Source: CAINOH01 sp041663565
GTDB taxonomy: Archaea; Micrarchaeota; Micrarchaeia; Norongarragalinales; CAINOH01
Direction: 5' to 3'
NCBI GenBank assembly: GCA_041663565.1
Contig: JBAYMJ010000003.1
Span: 1-64,000 of the forward strand
Length of the DNA: 64,000 bases
In this document: piece after piece, positions 49,512 through 57,610 of the stretch
Numbering within the stretch: position 1 is the first letter of the stretch
Layout of the letters: every line of letters begins with the position of its first letter
Translations under genes and position numbers: made by a program
The notes under the pieces: model-generated
What the model was told of the DNA's origin: nothing
Seen by the model: only the letters and a program-made list of their open reading frames with translations
Databases searched by the model: none

Positions 49512-50348
49512 ATGATTTTCGGCACAGCGGGCATCCCCCTTTCGTGCGCCGAGCGCGACTCGCGTGCGGGGATAGCGTTCGTGCGCAAGCTGGGCTTGGA
49601 CGCCTTCGAGTTCGAGTTCGTGCACTCGGCCAGGATGGCGCAGGACAAGGTGATTGAGTGCGGCAAGGCGGCCAAGGAGAACAGAATCGTCCTTTCGGCC
49701 CACGCGCCCTATTACGTCAACCTGTGCTCGGGTGAGCCTGAAAAGGTTGCCGCGAGCAAGGTGCGCATACTCGACACCGCGCGCATTTTGGAAAATTCCG
49801 GTGGCGGCCGGATAGTCGTGCACTCCGGGTATTACGGGAAACTGGACAAGAAGGCCGCTTTCGAAATCGTCAAGAACGGCTACCTTGACGTGTTGGATTC
49901 GATGAAAAGGGAGGGCATCACCAAGGCAATCCTTGCGCCGGAGACTACCGGGAAGCCAAGCGCTTTCGGCAACCTTGAGGAGCTTTACGGCCTCGCATCC
50001 GAAATCGGCTTTGAAAGATTCAAGCCGACGATTGACTTTGCCCATTTGCACGCGAGGGCGAATGGCGCGTTGAATTCGAAAAAGGACTTTGACAGGATAT
50101 TTGAGACGATAACCGGCCTTGTTGGAAAGGAAGGTCCAAGACAACTCCACTGCCACTTTGCGGGGATACAATACTCGGCGAAAGGCGAGCTGCGCCACCT
50201 GACAATAGACGCCAAGTCGCCCGACTTTTCGCTCCTTGCGCAGAGCCTGGTTGGCAACAAGTGCTCGGGAACGATAATCTCGGAGTCGCCGAACATCGAA
50301 ACGGATGCCTTGACGATGAAGAAGGAATACGAGAAGGCACTTGGCTGA
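49512..50348 (+). CDS. Endonuclease IV-like TIM-barrel protein (Nfo family, archaeal)
   Basis: 278 residues, AP-endonuclease-2/xylose-isomerase-like barrel. ATG 49512 (MIFGTAGIPLSCAERDSRAG) matches the archaeal family start; upstream frame is spurious. Zinc ligands expected for Nfo are seen in LSAHAPYYVNL (His), IVVHSGYYG (His), LAPETTGKPS (Glu), PTIDFAHLHARANG (Asp and His) and HCHFAG (His). The Asp of the bacterial DRHH motif appears replaced in GELRHLTID, and the terminal Glu is in IISESPNIE. So a trinuclear-zinc AP endonuclease is likely, though some archaeal members could be sugar isomerases. Confidence 0.82.
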   Translation: MIFGTAGIPLSCAERDSRAGIAFVRKLGLDAFEFEFVHSARMAQDKVIECGKAAKENRIVLSAHAPYYVNLCSGEPEKVAASKVRILDTARILENSGGGRIVVHSGYYGKLDKKAAFEIVKNGYLDVLDSMKREGITKAILAPETTGKPSAFGNLEELYGLASEIGFERFKPTIDFAHLHARANGALNSKKDFDRIFETITGLVGKEGPRQLHCHFAGIQYSAKGELRHLTIDAKSPDFSLLAQSLVGNKCSGTIISESPNIETDALTMKKEYEKALG

Positions 50349-50388
50349 ACTGGCGGCAACAGCGCAATCCCGCCCGCCCAAAAGCAGT

Positions 50389-51351
50389 TCAAATTTTCTG
50401 CGGGTAGTACGCCTGCTTGCTCACGTGCGAATACACCAGGTAGTTTATCTCGCGTATTGCGGAGTGGAACCTTGCCTTGTACGAGTCCAGGAGCTTCTCA
50501 AGCTCAAGCTCGGAAGAAAGGTAGTAGTCCGCTTCCAAATCCTCGCCCGCGGTCTCGTCTATGTACGCAAGGTTGGGGATGCCCTCGGTGAACTCTCGGA
50601 TTGCCGCTAGCTTGGTCACGTCATTGAGCACGAAATTCACCTTGTACAGCGAGTAGCCGAGCTTTTCGCTGTTTATCATCGCGCGGTAGCCCTGTATCAC
50701 TCCTGCGCGAACCAGGTTTACCAGCCGGTACTTCACCACACCGGGGCTCAAGCCCGTTTTCTTTGCTATGAGTATGAGCGGGCAGCGGCCATCCTCCGAA
50801 ATCACGGAAAGTATCTTGCGGTCGGTCGCGTCTATCGCAGCTTTTGGCCCCTCTCCAACGGTGCCCACCTGTCGCGCAACGCCTTCGGCCTTGCAAAGGA
50901 ACGCGAGCGAATAGTGCCTTATCTTCACGTAGGGGTTGACCACGTAGCGGCCTACGTGCTGGCGGAAACGCAGGGAGAACGAGAGCCAGAAGCTGCGGAA
51001 CTCGGACACGTCTCGCGCCCACACCACCAGGCCCGCGTCCCAGTTGCCCTGCATCTTGCCGCACCACCACACGCGCGGCTCCTGGGAAAGGAACGCCATT
51101 ATCTGGTGCTCCATCCGGGGAGAGGTGTTGTGGTATTTCAGGTACACGCGGAAGCTCTGCAAGCCAAGGCGCGAGGAGTCTACGAGCGCATAATAGCCCC
51201 GGATGTAGCCTTCGGACTCCAGCGCCGAAATCCTCTGCGACACCGCGCTCTTGCTCAGGCGCGTTGCTTTCGCTATTTTCGAGGCGCTTGCGCGGCCGTC
51301 GGCGTCAAGGATGCGCAGGATGAGAAGGTCCTTCGAATCGGCTTTTGACAT
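50389..51351 (-). CDS. Lrp/AsnC-type regulator with two tandem DNA-binding modules
   Basis: 320 residues. The first HTH is LLILRILDADGRASASKIAK with SKSAVSQRISALESEGYIRG; the second, near residue 175, is DRKILSVISEDGRCPLILIA with SPGVVKYRLVNLVRAGVIQG. Each is followed by a RAM-like region (LVDSSRLGLQSFRVYLKYHN and INSEKLGYSLYKVNFVLNDV). Tandem duplication gives one chain that may mimic a dimer. The ligand is unknown. It is divergent from the glycine methyltransferase-like gene with 93 AT-rich bp between them, so it may control that gene and itself. Confidence 0.88.
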   Translation of the reverse strand: MSKADSKDLLILRILDADGRASASKIAKATRLSKSAVSQRISALESEGYIRGYYALVDSSRLGLQSFRVYLKYHNTSPRMEHQIMAFLSQEPRVWWCGKMQGNWDAGLVVWARDVSEFRSFWLSFSLRFRQHVGRYVVNPYVKIRHYSLAFLCKAEGVARQVGTVGEGPKAAIDATDRKILSVISEDGRCPLILIAKKTGLSPGVVKYRLVNLVRAGVIQGYRAMINSEKLGYSLYKVNFVLNDVTKLAAIREFTEGIPNLAYIDETAGEDLEADYYLSSELELEKLLDSYKARFHSAIREINYLVYSHVSKQAYYPQKI

Positions 51352-51444
51352 ATGAAAAATAGTAAAAATATTCTTAATAAAATCGCGTTTTGACCCGAAT
51401 TTTTTAAAAAATCAATATCTTTTGCCATATGCAGAGGAAACTGC

Positions 51445-52206
51445 ATGAGAAAATTCCAGGACGAAAAGAACTACTCGCCGGTTCTTGTGGACATATGGGG
51501 CGACTACATAGACTGGCAGAAGCGCAGGACCGGCGAGGCCGGATTCCTTACGGGCCTGCTTTCCGGCAACGGGTGCAGGCGCGTCGTTGACGCGAGCCTT
51601 GGCGATGGATGCGATTCCATATACCTGCTAAAGCAGGGTTATGACGTGACAAGCAACGAGCTTGACTCGGTGTTTGCGCAGAAGGCTCTTGAGAACGCCG
51701 CAAAGGAGGGCGTGCGGCTCAAGATAACCGGCTACGACTGGCGCGAGTTCGACGAGAGGTTCGAGCCGGGGTCGTTCGACGCAGTTGTGCTTCAGGGAAA
51801 CTCGCTTACCCACCTTTTCAAGACCGCTGACCAGCTGCGGGCACTCTCCGCTTTCCGTAAGGTGCTCAGGCCCGGCGGGGTGCTGCTTATCGATGAGAGG
51901 AACTACGACTACATACTTGCGGACAGGGAAAAAATCCTGAAGGGCGACTTCCGCTACTCTGGAAAGTACGTCTATTGCGGAAAGAAAGTGAAGGGCGCAC
52001 CAATAGAGATAGGACCGAAGAAGGTCGTGCTAAAAATCGCGCACGAGGACGGCCGCACGGGATACATTTACGTATACCCGTTCAAGGACGGCGAGCTGCA
52101 CTCGCTCATACGCAAGGCCGGATTTGAGGACGTCGAACAGTATTCGGACTTCAAGAAAGGCCGCGACACAGGCGCAGATTATTTCCAGTACGTTGCCAGG
52201 AAATGA
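51445..52206 (+). CDS. SAM-dependent methyltransferase, glycine N-methyltransferase-like
   Basis: 253 residues, class I methyltransferase. SAM-binding motif I is VVDASLGDGCDSIYLLKQGY, motif II VTSNELDSVFAQKALENAAK, and motif IV FDAVVLQGNSLTHLF. The stretch GGVLLIDERNYDYILADREK closely follows the NYDYIL-containing motif of glycine/sarcosine N-methyltransferases, and YCGKKVKGAPIEI-type sequence follows as in that family. Glycine methylation could make sarcosine or feed betaine synthesis, or buffer SAM. The substrate is inferred from motif likeness only. It is divergent from the double Lrp regulator. Confidence 0.75.
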   Translation: MRKFQDEKNYSPVLVDIWGDYIDWQKRRTGEAGFLTGLLSGNGCRRVVDASLGDGCDSIYLLKQGYDVTSNELDSVFAQKALENAAKEGVRLKITGYDWREFDERFEPGSFDAVVLQGNSLTHLFKTADQLRALSAFRKVLRPGGVLLIDERNYDYILADREKILKGDFRYSGKYVYCGKKVKGAPIEIGPKKVVLKIAHEDGRTGYIYVYPFKDGELHSLIRKAGFEDVEQYSDFKKGRDTGADYFQYVARK

Positions 52207-52235
52207 AAAGGGAGACTCCCCCCACGACTGAAAGC

Positions 52236-53705
52236 TCAGCCTGACTTCGTGAGCTTTGTCTGTCCTTGCAAATCCGCGGACCTGCCCACTCTCTGCACGT
52301 GTATCGTGTTCGTGCTTCCGGTAAGCCCGAGCGGGATGCCGCCTGTGACGACCACCAGGTCGCCGTCCTTCACCAAACCCGACTTGTGCGCGGCCCCTAT
52401 GGCCTGCTGCATCGTGTCCTCGCTTTGCACTTTTGCCTTGAACAGGAGCGCGTGCACTCCCCGCACGAGGGCAAGCTTGTTGACCACGCGAACGTCGGGG
52501 GTGAGGGCGATGATTTCCGCGCCGGGCCTCTGCTGGGCAACCAGACGGGCCGTGAAGCCGCCCGTCGTAGGCACGATTATGGAGTCCGCGTCAAGGTCGT
52601 CGGAAATGCCGCAGGCCGAGCGGCTGATTGCGTAGCCCATGCTTGGCTTGACGAACGAGTCGGGCTGCGAGAGCGCGTGCGACACCTTCGACTTCTCCGC
52701 CTCGACGCAGATGCGCGCCATCATCTCAACGGACTTTATCGGGTAGCGGCCTGCGGCAGTCTCGCCTGAAAGCATCACCGCGTCAACCCCGTCGAACACC
52801 GCGTTGGCGACGTCTGTCGCCTCTGCGCGCGTAGGGCGCGGGTTCACGGTCATCGATTCGAGCATGTGAGTTGCGACTATCACCGGCTTTCCGACCGCGT
52901 TGCACTTCTGCACCATCTTCTTCTGCATCGCGGGAATCTGCTCTATCGGCACCTGCACGCCCAGGTCGCCCCTCGCCACCATCAGGCCGTCCGCTGCCGC
53001 GATTATGCGGTCGACCTGCTCGAAAGCAGAGGCGAGCTCGATTTTTGCAATCATGTGCGCATCCGAACCGGCCGCCTGCAGCACATCCATGAGCTCGAGC
53101 ACGTCCTCGGGGCCGCGCACGAAGGACTGCGCGACGAAGTCTATACCCCAGCGCGCACCCTCCTTGATGTCGGAAAGGTCCTCCTTGCCCAGCGTCGGAA
53201 GGTCCAGGTCCGCGCCGGGAATGCACACGTTCTTGTTGGAGCCAAGCTCGCCGCCCACCTTGACCTTGCACCTGACCGCTTTCTTCTGGACTTCCACGAC
53301 CTCAAGCTCGATGTTGCCGTCGGACAGGAAGATACTTGAGCCTGGCGCGACTATCTTGGAAAGGTTGGCGTAGTTGAGGCTGATTTTTTCATTTGAACTT
53401 TCCGCACCATCGCTTGTGACATCAATCCCCGCGCCTTCCACGAGTTGGACCTTCACCGGCGCCTTGCCGGTGCGGATTTCCGGGCCGCGCGTGTCCAAAA
53501 GGACCGCCACCTTGTCGCGGCGGCTCTCGTTGACCGTGCGTATGTTGGAAAGCTTCTGCTCGTGCGTCTTGATGCTCCCGTGGGATAGGTTGATGCGCGC
53601 GACGTTCATGCCGGCATCAGCAAGCTTGCGGATTCCCTCAAGGGATTCTGTTGCCGGGCCGATTGTACACACTATCTTGGTCTTCCGGCTGTGCGGCTTT
53701 TGCAT
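52236..53705 (-). CDS. pyk: Pyruvate kinase
   Basis: Final glycolytic step, PEP + ADP to pyruvate + ATP; 489 residues, a full-length enzyme. Conserved segments are TKIVCTIGPATESLEGIRKL, MNVARINLSHGSIKTHEQKL, the B-domain (GSSIFLSDGNIELEVVEVQK), MIAKIELASAFEQVDRIIAA with the catalytic Lys-x-Glu, GLMVARGDLGVQVPIEQIPA, and ATHMLESMTVNPRPTRAEAT. The C-domain ends GLVKDGDLVVVTGGIPLGLT. ATG 53705 is clear. It is apparently monocistronic, convergent with the methyltransferase gene. Confidence 0.96.
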   Translation of the reverse strand: MQKPHSRKTKIVCTIGPATESLEGIRKLADAGMNVARINLSHGSIKTHEQKLSNIRTVNESRRDKVAVLLDTRGPEIRTGKAPVKVQLVEGAGIDVTSDGAESSNEKISLNYANLSKIVAPGSSIFLSDGNIELEVVEVQKKAVRCKVKVGGELGSNKNVCIPGADLDLPTLGKEDLSDIKEGARWGIDFVAQSFVRGPEDVLELMDVLQAAGSDAHMIAKIELASAFEQVDRIIAAADGLMVARGDLGVQVPIEQIPAMQKKMVQKCNAVGKPVIVATHMLESMTVNPRPTRAEATDVANAVFDGVDAVMLSGETAAGRYPIKSVEMMARICVEAEKSKVSHALSQPDSFVKPSMGYAISRSACGISDDLDADSIIVPTTGGFTARLVAQQRPGAEIIALTPDVRVVNKLALVRGVHALLFKAKVQSEDTMQQAIGAAHKSGLVKDGDLVVVTGGIPLGLTGSTNTIHVQRVGRSADLQGQTKLTKSG

Positions 53706-53847
53706 CGAAAAATCACCACGTTAAGATAAGTATTTTGCAAGACGGGGTTTAAACGCCAACTGCATTCGTCAAAAGCCGAACTTTTTTGGGCCGCGAAAGG
53801 AATAAAAGTCCCAATACCCAATTGTTACTATCAATAGGTTGTTACAA

Positions 53848-54060
53848 ATGACCCACATCAAGAACGAGCCGCAGGCAAACTTCCGCTTCACCCGCGAAAG
53901 CAAGAAGATTAAGGGCGGCGACGACAACTGCTGGTTCGTCGAACAGAGGAACATGAAAGACCCCATCACGTTCTTTGACATATTCGTGCGCGGGGACAAC
54001 TTCGACCAGCTGTTCTACTACATAATCCTGCTGCTCGTGTTCGGCCTGCTTTTGATGTAA
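53848..54060 (+). CDS. Small tail-anchored membrane protein
   Basis: 70 residues: a charged soluble part (NFRFTRESKKIKGGDDNCWF, EQRNMKDPITFFDIFVRGDN) and a C-terminal hydrophobic helix (LFYYIILLLVFGLLLM) running to the end. ATG 53848 follows TATA-like aataaaag (53799-53806). Upstream sequence contains two GTTAC elements (53824 and 53842) like those near trmB. No family recognised. Tail-anchored topology is inferred. Confidence 0.6.
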   Translation: MTHIKNEPQANFRFTRESKKIKGGDDNCWFVEQRNMKDPITFFDIFVRGDNFDQLFYYIILLLVFGLLLM

Positions 54061-54292
54061 TTTGCCCGAAAGCAGAAAAAAGAACGCAAGGAAAGAGAAT
54101 AAAAAACACCGAAGGCAAAACAATCATGATGACCCGAAAGGCCGTTGCATTGAAATCGTTCTTCTGTTGTCGCTAGTTCTGACAGGCGCCTTAGCTGCCT
54201 GTACAAAAAAAAGCACCGCCAAGGCTGCGGGTGCTGCGCCGGGTTGCCGGCAAAGGAATTTCATCCAAACACCGCATAAGAGATTAGTGTAT
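54061..54292. other. Gene-free stretch before tRNA-Cys
   Basis: 232 bp holding an ACAGGC-n9-GCCTGT inverted repeat (54182-54202) followed by an A8 run. Coding frames across it are low quality and run through the tRNA, so I do not call a protein. Confidence 0.35.
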
Positions 54293-54363
54293 GCGGAGGT
54301 GGCGGAACGGCTACGCGATCGCCTGCAAAGCGGTTTAAGAGGGTTCGACTCCCTCCCTCTGCT
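54293..54363 (+). tRNA. tRNA-Cys (anticodon GCA)
   Basis: A complete cloverleaf can be drawn: acceptor GCGGAGG/CCTCTGC (one G-U), D stem GCG/CGC, anticodon stem ATCGC/GCGGT with loop CTGCAAA (anticodon GCA at 54325-54327), a four-base variable loop, and T arm GAGGG-TTCGACT-CCCTC. No CCA is encoded. No intron is seen. It lies 39 bp before cysS on the same strand. Confidence 0.93.
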
Positions 54364-54402
54364 TAAGGATGATGTATCCGGGCAGCAACGTGATTGGAAA
54401 AT

Positions 54403-55839
54403 ATGGCGCTCGTCGTGTTTGACACCCTTTCAAAGGGCAAGAAAAAGTTCGTCCCCCTGCACGAGGGAAAGGCGGGGGTGTACGTGTGCGGCATCACGCC
54501 CTACGACTACTGCCACCTCGGCCACGGCAGGTGCTACACCGCATTCGACGTCGTCCGCAGGTACCTCGCCTACCGCGGCTACGAGGTAAAGTACGTCCAG
54601 AACTTCACGGACATAGACGACAAGATAATCAAGCGCGCGGCCGAGGCGGCGCAGGACCCGTTTGCGCTATCGAAGAAATATTCAGACGAATACTTCACGG
54701 ACATGGATGCGCTCGGGATAAGGCGCGCGGACGCCTACCCGCTTGTCACGCAGACCATATCCGACATAATCAAGTTCGTCGAACGCCTCATAAGGAACGG
54801 CTACGCTTACGCGGTGGAAGGCGAGCACGGCAGCGGAAAGGACGTGTACTTCGAAGTGGCGCGTTTCATCCCCTACGGCAAGCTCTCAGGCCAGGAGCTT
54901 GAAAACCTCCGCAAAGGCGCGCGGATAGAGGTGGACGAGCGCAAGAAGGCTGCCGAGGACTTCGCCCTGTGGAAGAGCGCAAAGCCCGGCGAGCCGAGCT
55001 GGGACTCGCCTTGGGGCAAGGGCAGGCCGGGCTGGCACATCGAGTGCTCGGTGATGAGCACCAAGCACCTCGGCGACACGCTTGACATCCACGGCGGCGG
55101 GCAAGACCTGATATTCCCGCATCACGAGGACGAGATAGCGCAGTCCGAGGCGGCCACCGGGAAGCCTTTCGCAAACTACTGGCTCCACAACGGGTTTATA
55201 GTCGTCGGAAAGGACAAGATGGCAAAGTCGCTCGGCAACTTCGTGACCCTGCGGCAGACCCTTGAAAGGCACGGCGCGCGCCTGGTGCGCCTCTTTTACG
55301 TCTCGACCCACTACCGGGCGCCCATAGACGCCTCGCCCGAACGCATCGAGGAGCTGCGGCCCACGCTGCAAAGGCTCCTGGACACTCGGGCCCTGCTTGC
55401 GCACGAGGCGAAAAACAAGGCCCGGCCGGAAAAATCGGAGACCGACCCTGCAGTCAAGGCCGACGCCCACGTAATAGTCGAAAAGTTCGAGGAGGCGATG
55501 GACGACGACTTCAACACGCCCCTCGCGCTTGCCGCGCTCTTTGAGCTGAAGGACCTCGCATACGGGCTGGCAGCGGAAAAGGGCGCGTCGAGGGAGTCGT
55601 TCGCCTTCCTTTCAGGCACTTTCGAAAAACTCGCCAACGGCGTGCTCGGGCTTTTCGACGCAAAGGAGACTGAAGCGGAAATCTCGGACGCCGAAGTCGC
55701 GGCGCTCGTCGCACGGCGCGATGCCGCAAAGAGGACTGGGGACTACGCAACTGCCGACAAAATCCGCGACACGCTGAACAGGAAGGGAATCATACTGGCG
55801 GACAAGCCCGACGGAACGATTTGGAAGAGGGCGGCCTAA
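54403..55839 (+). CDS. cysS: Cysteinyl-tRNA synthetase
   Basis: Charges tRNA-Cys; 478 residues. The zinc/HIGH region is VYVCGITPYDYCHLGHGRCY (HLGH, residues about 24-43), YVQNFTDIDDKIIKRA follows, then GKGRPGWHIECSVMSTKHLG with zinc ligands, HGGGQDLIFPHHEDEIAQSE, and the KMSKS loop as DKMAKSLGNFVTLRQT (variant KMAKS). The C-terminal helical anticodon domain is present. ATG 54403 is chosen over TTG 54394. tRNA-Cys is directly upstream on the same strand, so enzyme and substrate may be co-transcribed. Its stop overlaps that of the convergent CoA gene. Confidence 0.96.
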   Translation: MALVVFDTLSKGKKKFVPLHEGKAGVYVCGITPYDYCHLGHGRCYTAFDVVRRYLAYRGYEVKYVQNFTDIDDKIIKRAAEAAQDPFALSKKYSDEYFTDMDALGIRRADAYPLVTQTISDIIKFVERLIRNGYAYAVEGEHGSGKDVYFEVARFIPYGKLSGQELENLRKGARIEVDERKKAAEDFALWKSAKPGEPSWDSPWGKGRPGWHIECSVMSTKHLGDTLDIHGGGQDLIFPHHEDEIAQSEAATGKPFANYWLHNGFIVVGKDKMAKSLGNFVTLRQTLERHGARLVRLFYVSTHYRAPIDASPERIEELRPTLQRLLDTRALLAHEAKNKARPEKSETDPAVKADAHVIVEKFEEAMDDDFNTPLALAALFELKDLAYGLAAEKGASRESFAFLSGTFEKLANGVLGLFDAKETEAEISDAEVAALVARRDAAKRTGDYATADKIRDTLNRKGIILADKPDGTIWKRAA

Positions 55840-56867
55840 GAAGAAAAACCGCCGACTGCACGGATGGCCCTGAAACGAGAAAGCATCTTGCCTGCCTTTT
55901 CCTTTGCCCTTTCATCAACAACAACTGCCACGACGCCTTTTTTCGGCTGGCCGTAAAGCACGACGGAACCGAGCGGAAGCGCAAGAATTACAGGAAGGAC
56001 TGCCAAGTCCTCTTCTCCATCAACAACAATTGCGGCAGGCCTGCTATCGAAAAGCGAACGCCCAACCGAGTTTTTTATCGCCGCAACGAGCCGGGGCGTG
56101 ATTTTTCCTGCGGGGTTTGAAACAACAAGCTTCCTTTTTGCAAGGCCCTTGGGAATCCCGCAGGGCGAGCGCAACTCAAAGGCGTCGACTATCGCAAGGC
56201 CCGGTTTTGCCCCCAGGGCCGAAAGGTTGCGGAAAGTCGCGTCTCCGACGGTTGCGATGAAAATGGGCTTCAGTTCGTTTAGCCACACTACTGCCTTTCT
56301 TGCAGCGTCCGGCTCCGAAAACAAAACCCCGAACGGCCTGCGGAGCGCCGGCGCCAAAGAAGCGGGCAATGCAAGCGGCTTGGCAAACTTCCTGCCTGAA
56401 AGGAAAACTTCGCCCCGCCTATTCATCTGGCCAAGACGAATCCGTGTAGAGGATATCCTGCGGCCATCTTTTGCCATTACAAAAGGACAGATGATTATGG
56501 CCGCTGCTGGCAAGCCTGCTTTTTTCCTTTTTTCGTTGATTTTCCTTGCACCGGGCAGCGTGCCCTTTGTCACCACGATTGCATCCGCTTTTTTCCATGC
56601 AGCAACGGGGCCGGAGGCATCGTGAATTTTAGTGATTTTACAACGGCGAGCATAATGCTTTTGGGCAAGATAATCGGCTGCGGATTTCTTTCTCTTGGAA
56701 AAAGGCCCGATTGCGGTTGGAAACCGCTTTTTTCCTGCCATCTTGTCATCAGTGACGCCGACAAGCACCCTGTCCGCAACCGCAAGCGCCTTGGAAAGGA
56801 GTGCCTCGTGCCCCTTGTGGAAGCGGTCGAAAGTGCCGCCGACAATTGCAAGCTTGAATCGTTTCAT
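55836..56867 (-). CDS. Phosphopantetheine adenylyltransferase fused to DUF359 (GTP-dependent dephospho-CoA kinase)
   Basis: 343 residues combining the last two CoA steps. Residues about 1-160 are archaeal PPAT: LAIVGGTFDRFHKGHEALLS (HxGH), VTDDKMAGKKRFPT, and KDGRRISSTRIRLGQMN with the ISSTRIR signature. Residues about 175-340 match DUF359, the archaeal GTP-dependent dephospho-CoA kinase: IFIATVGDATFRNLSALGAK, IVDAFELRSP, KLVVSNPAGKITPRLVAAI, IVVDGEEDLAVLPVILALPL and VVLYGQPKKGVVAVVVDE. The acidic motifs thought essential (GD, D-x-E, DGEEDL) are intact. One chain could turn phosphopantetheine into CoA. Convergent 4-bp overlap with cysS; divergent from nth. Confidence 0.9.
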   Translation of the reverse strand: MKRFKLAIVGGTFDRFHKGHEALLSKALAVADRVLVGVTDDKMAGKKRFPTAIGPFSKRKKSAADYLAQKHYARRCKITKIHDASGPVAAWKKADAIVVTKGTLPGARKINEKRKKAGLPAAAIIICPFVMAKDGRRISSTRIRLGQMNRRGEVFLSGRKFAKPLALPASLAPALRRPFGVLFSEPDAARKAVVWLNELKPIFIATVGDATFRNLSALGAKPGLAIVDAFELRSPCGIPKGLAKRKLVVSNPAGKITPRLVAAIKNSVGRSLFDSRPAAIVVDGEEDLAVLPVILALPLGSVVLYGQPKKGVVAVVVDERAKEKAGKMLSRFRAIRAVGGFSS

Positions 56868-56910
56868 GGTACTGCTTCGGTTTAATTTGGCCGCCGCGGA
56901 TTATATTTCA

Positions 56911-57588
56911 ATGGAAAAGCAAGAAAAACGAAAACTGGCAAGCACGGTCGTTGCCCGGCTTTCGAAATTCCTGAGAGGAAAGACGTTCCTTGGCCAGAAG
57001 TCGGCCTACGGCCCGTTCGAGGTCCTGGTATCCACCATCATCTCACAGCGCACGCGCGACGAGAACACCGACCTTGCAAGCGCCAAGCTTTTCGCAAGAT
57101 ACCCCACTGCGAAAGCAATCGCGGCCGCGAAGGCATCGGAAATAGCAAAGCTAATCCGCGCTGCAGGGTTCTACAACCAGAAGGCGAGGGAAATCAAGCA
57201 AGTAAGCAAAATCCTCGTGGAAGAATACGGTGGTGTAGTGCCTAACTCGCGGGAACTGTTGGAGGCGCTTCCAGGAGTGGGGCCCAAGACCGCGGGGTGC
57301 GTGCTCGTGTACGGCTTCGGCATCCCCGCAATCCCGGTTGACACGCACGTTTTCCGGATTTCACACAGGCTTGGGCTTGCTGATGCAAAGGCAAAGACGC
57401 CGGAAGAAACCGAGAAAGGGCTGGAAAAAGTCTTCGACAGGAAGGACTGGCTAGTAGTCAACGAATATTTCGTCCGCCTCGGCCAGACGGTGTGCAGGCC
57501 GATTGGACCCAAGTGCGGGGAGTGCCCGCTGAAGGACGTTTGCCCCACTGGGAGGAAGAACCTGGCGGCTGAAAACAGGATGGGATGA
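56911..57588 (+). CDS. nth: Endonuclease III (bifunctional DNA glycosylase/AP lyase)
   Basis: Base-excision repair of oxidised pyrimidines; 225 residues. FEVLVSTIISQRTRDENTDL is the Nth N-terminal motif, the helix-hairpin-helix is LEALPGVGPKTAGCVLVYGF with the lyase Lys, and the catalytic Asp is in IPVDTHVFRISHRLGL. The 4Fe-4S loop is intact: CRPIGPKCGECPLKDVC (C-x6-C-x2-C-x5-C). ATG 56911 is 44 bp from the divergent CoA gene; the longer frame from 56695 lies inside that gene and is rejected. Confidence 0.95.
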   Translation: MEKQEKRKLASTVVARLSKFLRGKTFLGQKSAYGPFEVLVSTIISQRTRDENTDLASAKLFARYPTAKAIAAAKASEIAKLIRAAGFYNQKAREIKQVSKILVEEYGGVVPNSRELLEALPGVGPKTAGCVLVYGFGIPAIPVDTHVFRISHRLGLADAKAKTPEETEKGLEKVFDRKDWLVVNEYFVRLGQTVCRPIGPKCGECPLKDVCPTGRKNLAAENRMG

Positions 57589-57610
57589 GAGGCAAACCGG
57601 CGGCTGAAAA

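Noticed and set aside
54126..54182. Possible box C/D guide RNA
   Set aside because: ATGATGA and CTGA are spaced suitably, but no convincing D' or C' boxes and no terminal stem are visible.
54062..54589. 175-residue open frame across the tRNA-Cys gene
   Set aside because: It runs through a tRNA and into cysS in the wrong frame, with no coding character.
56695..56910. N-terminal extension of endonuclease III
   Set aside because: It is antisense to the CoaD-DUF359 gene and precedes the normal Nth start.
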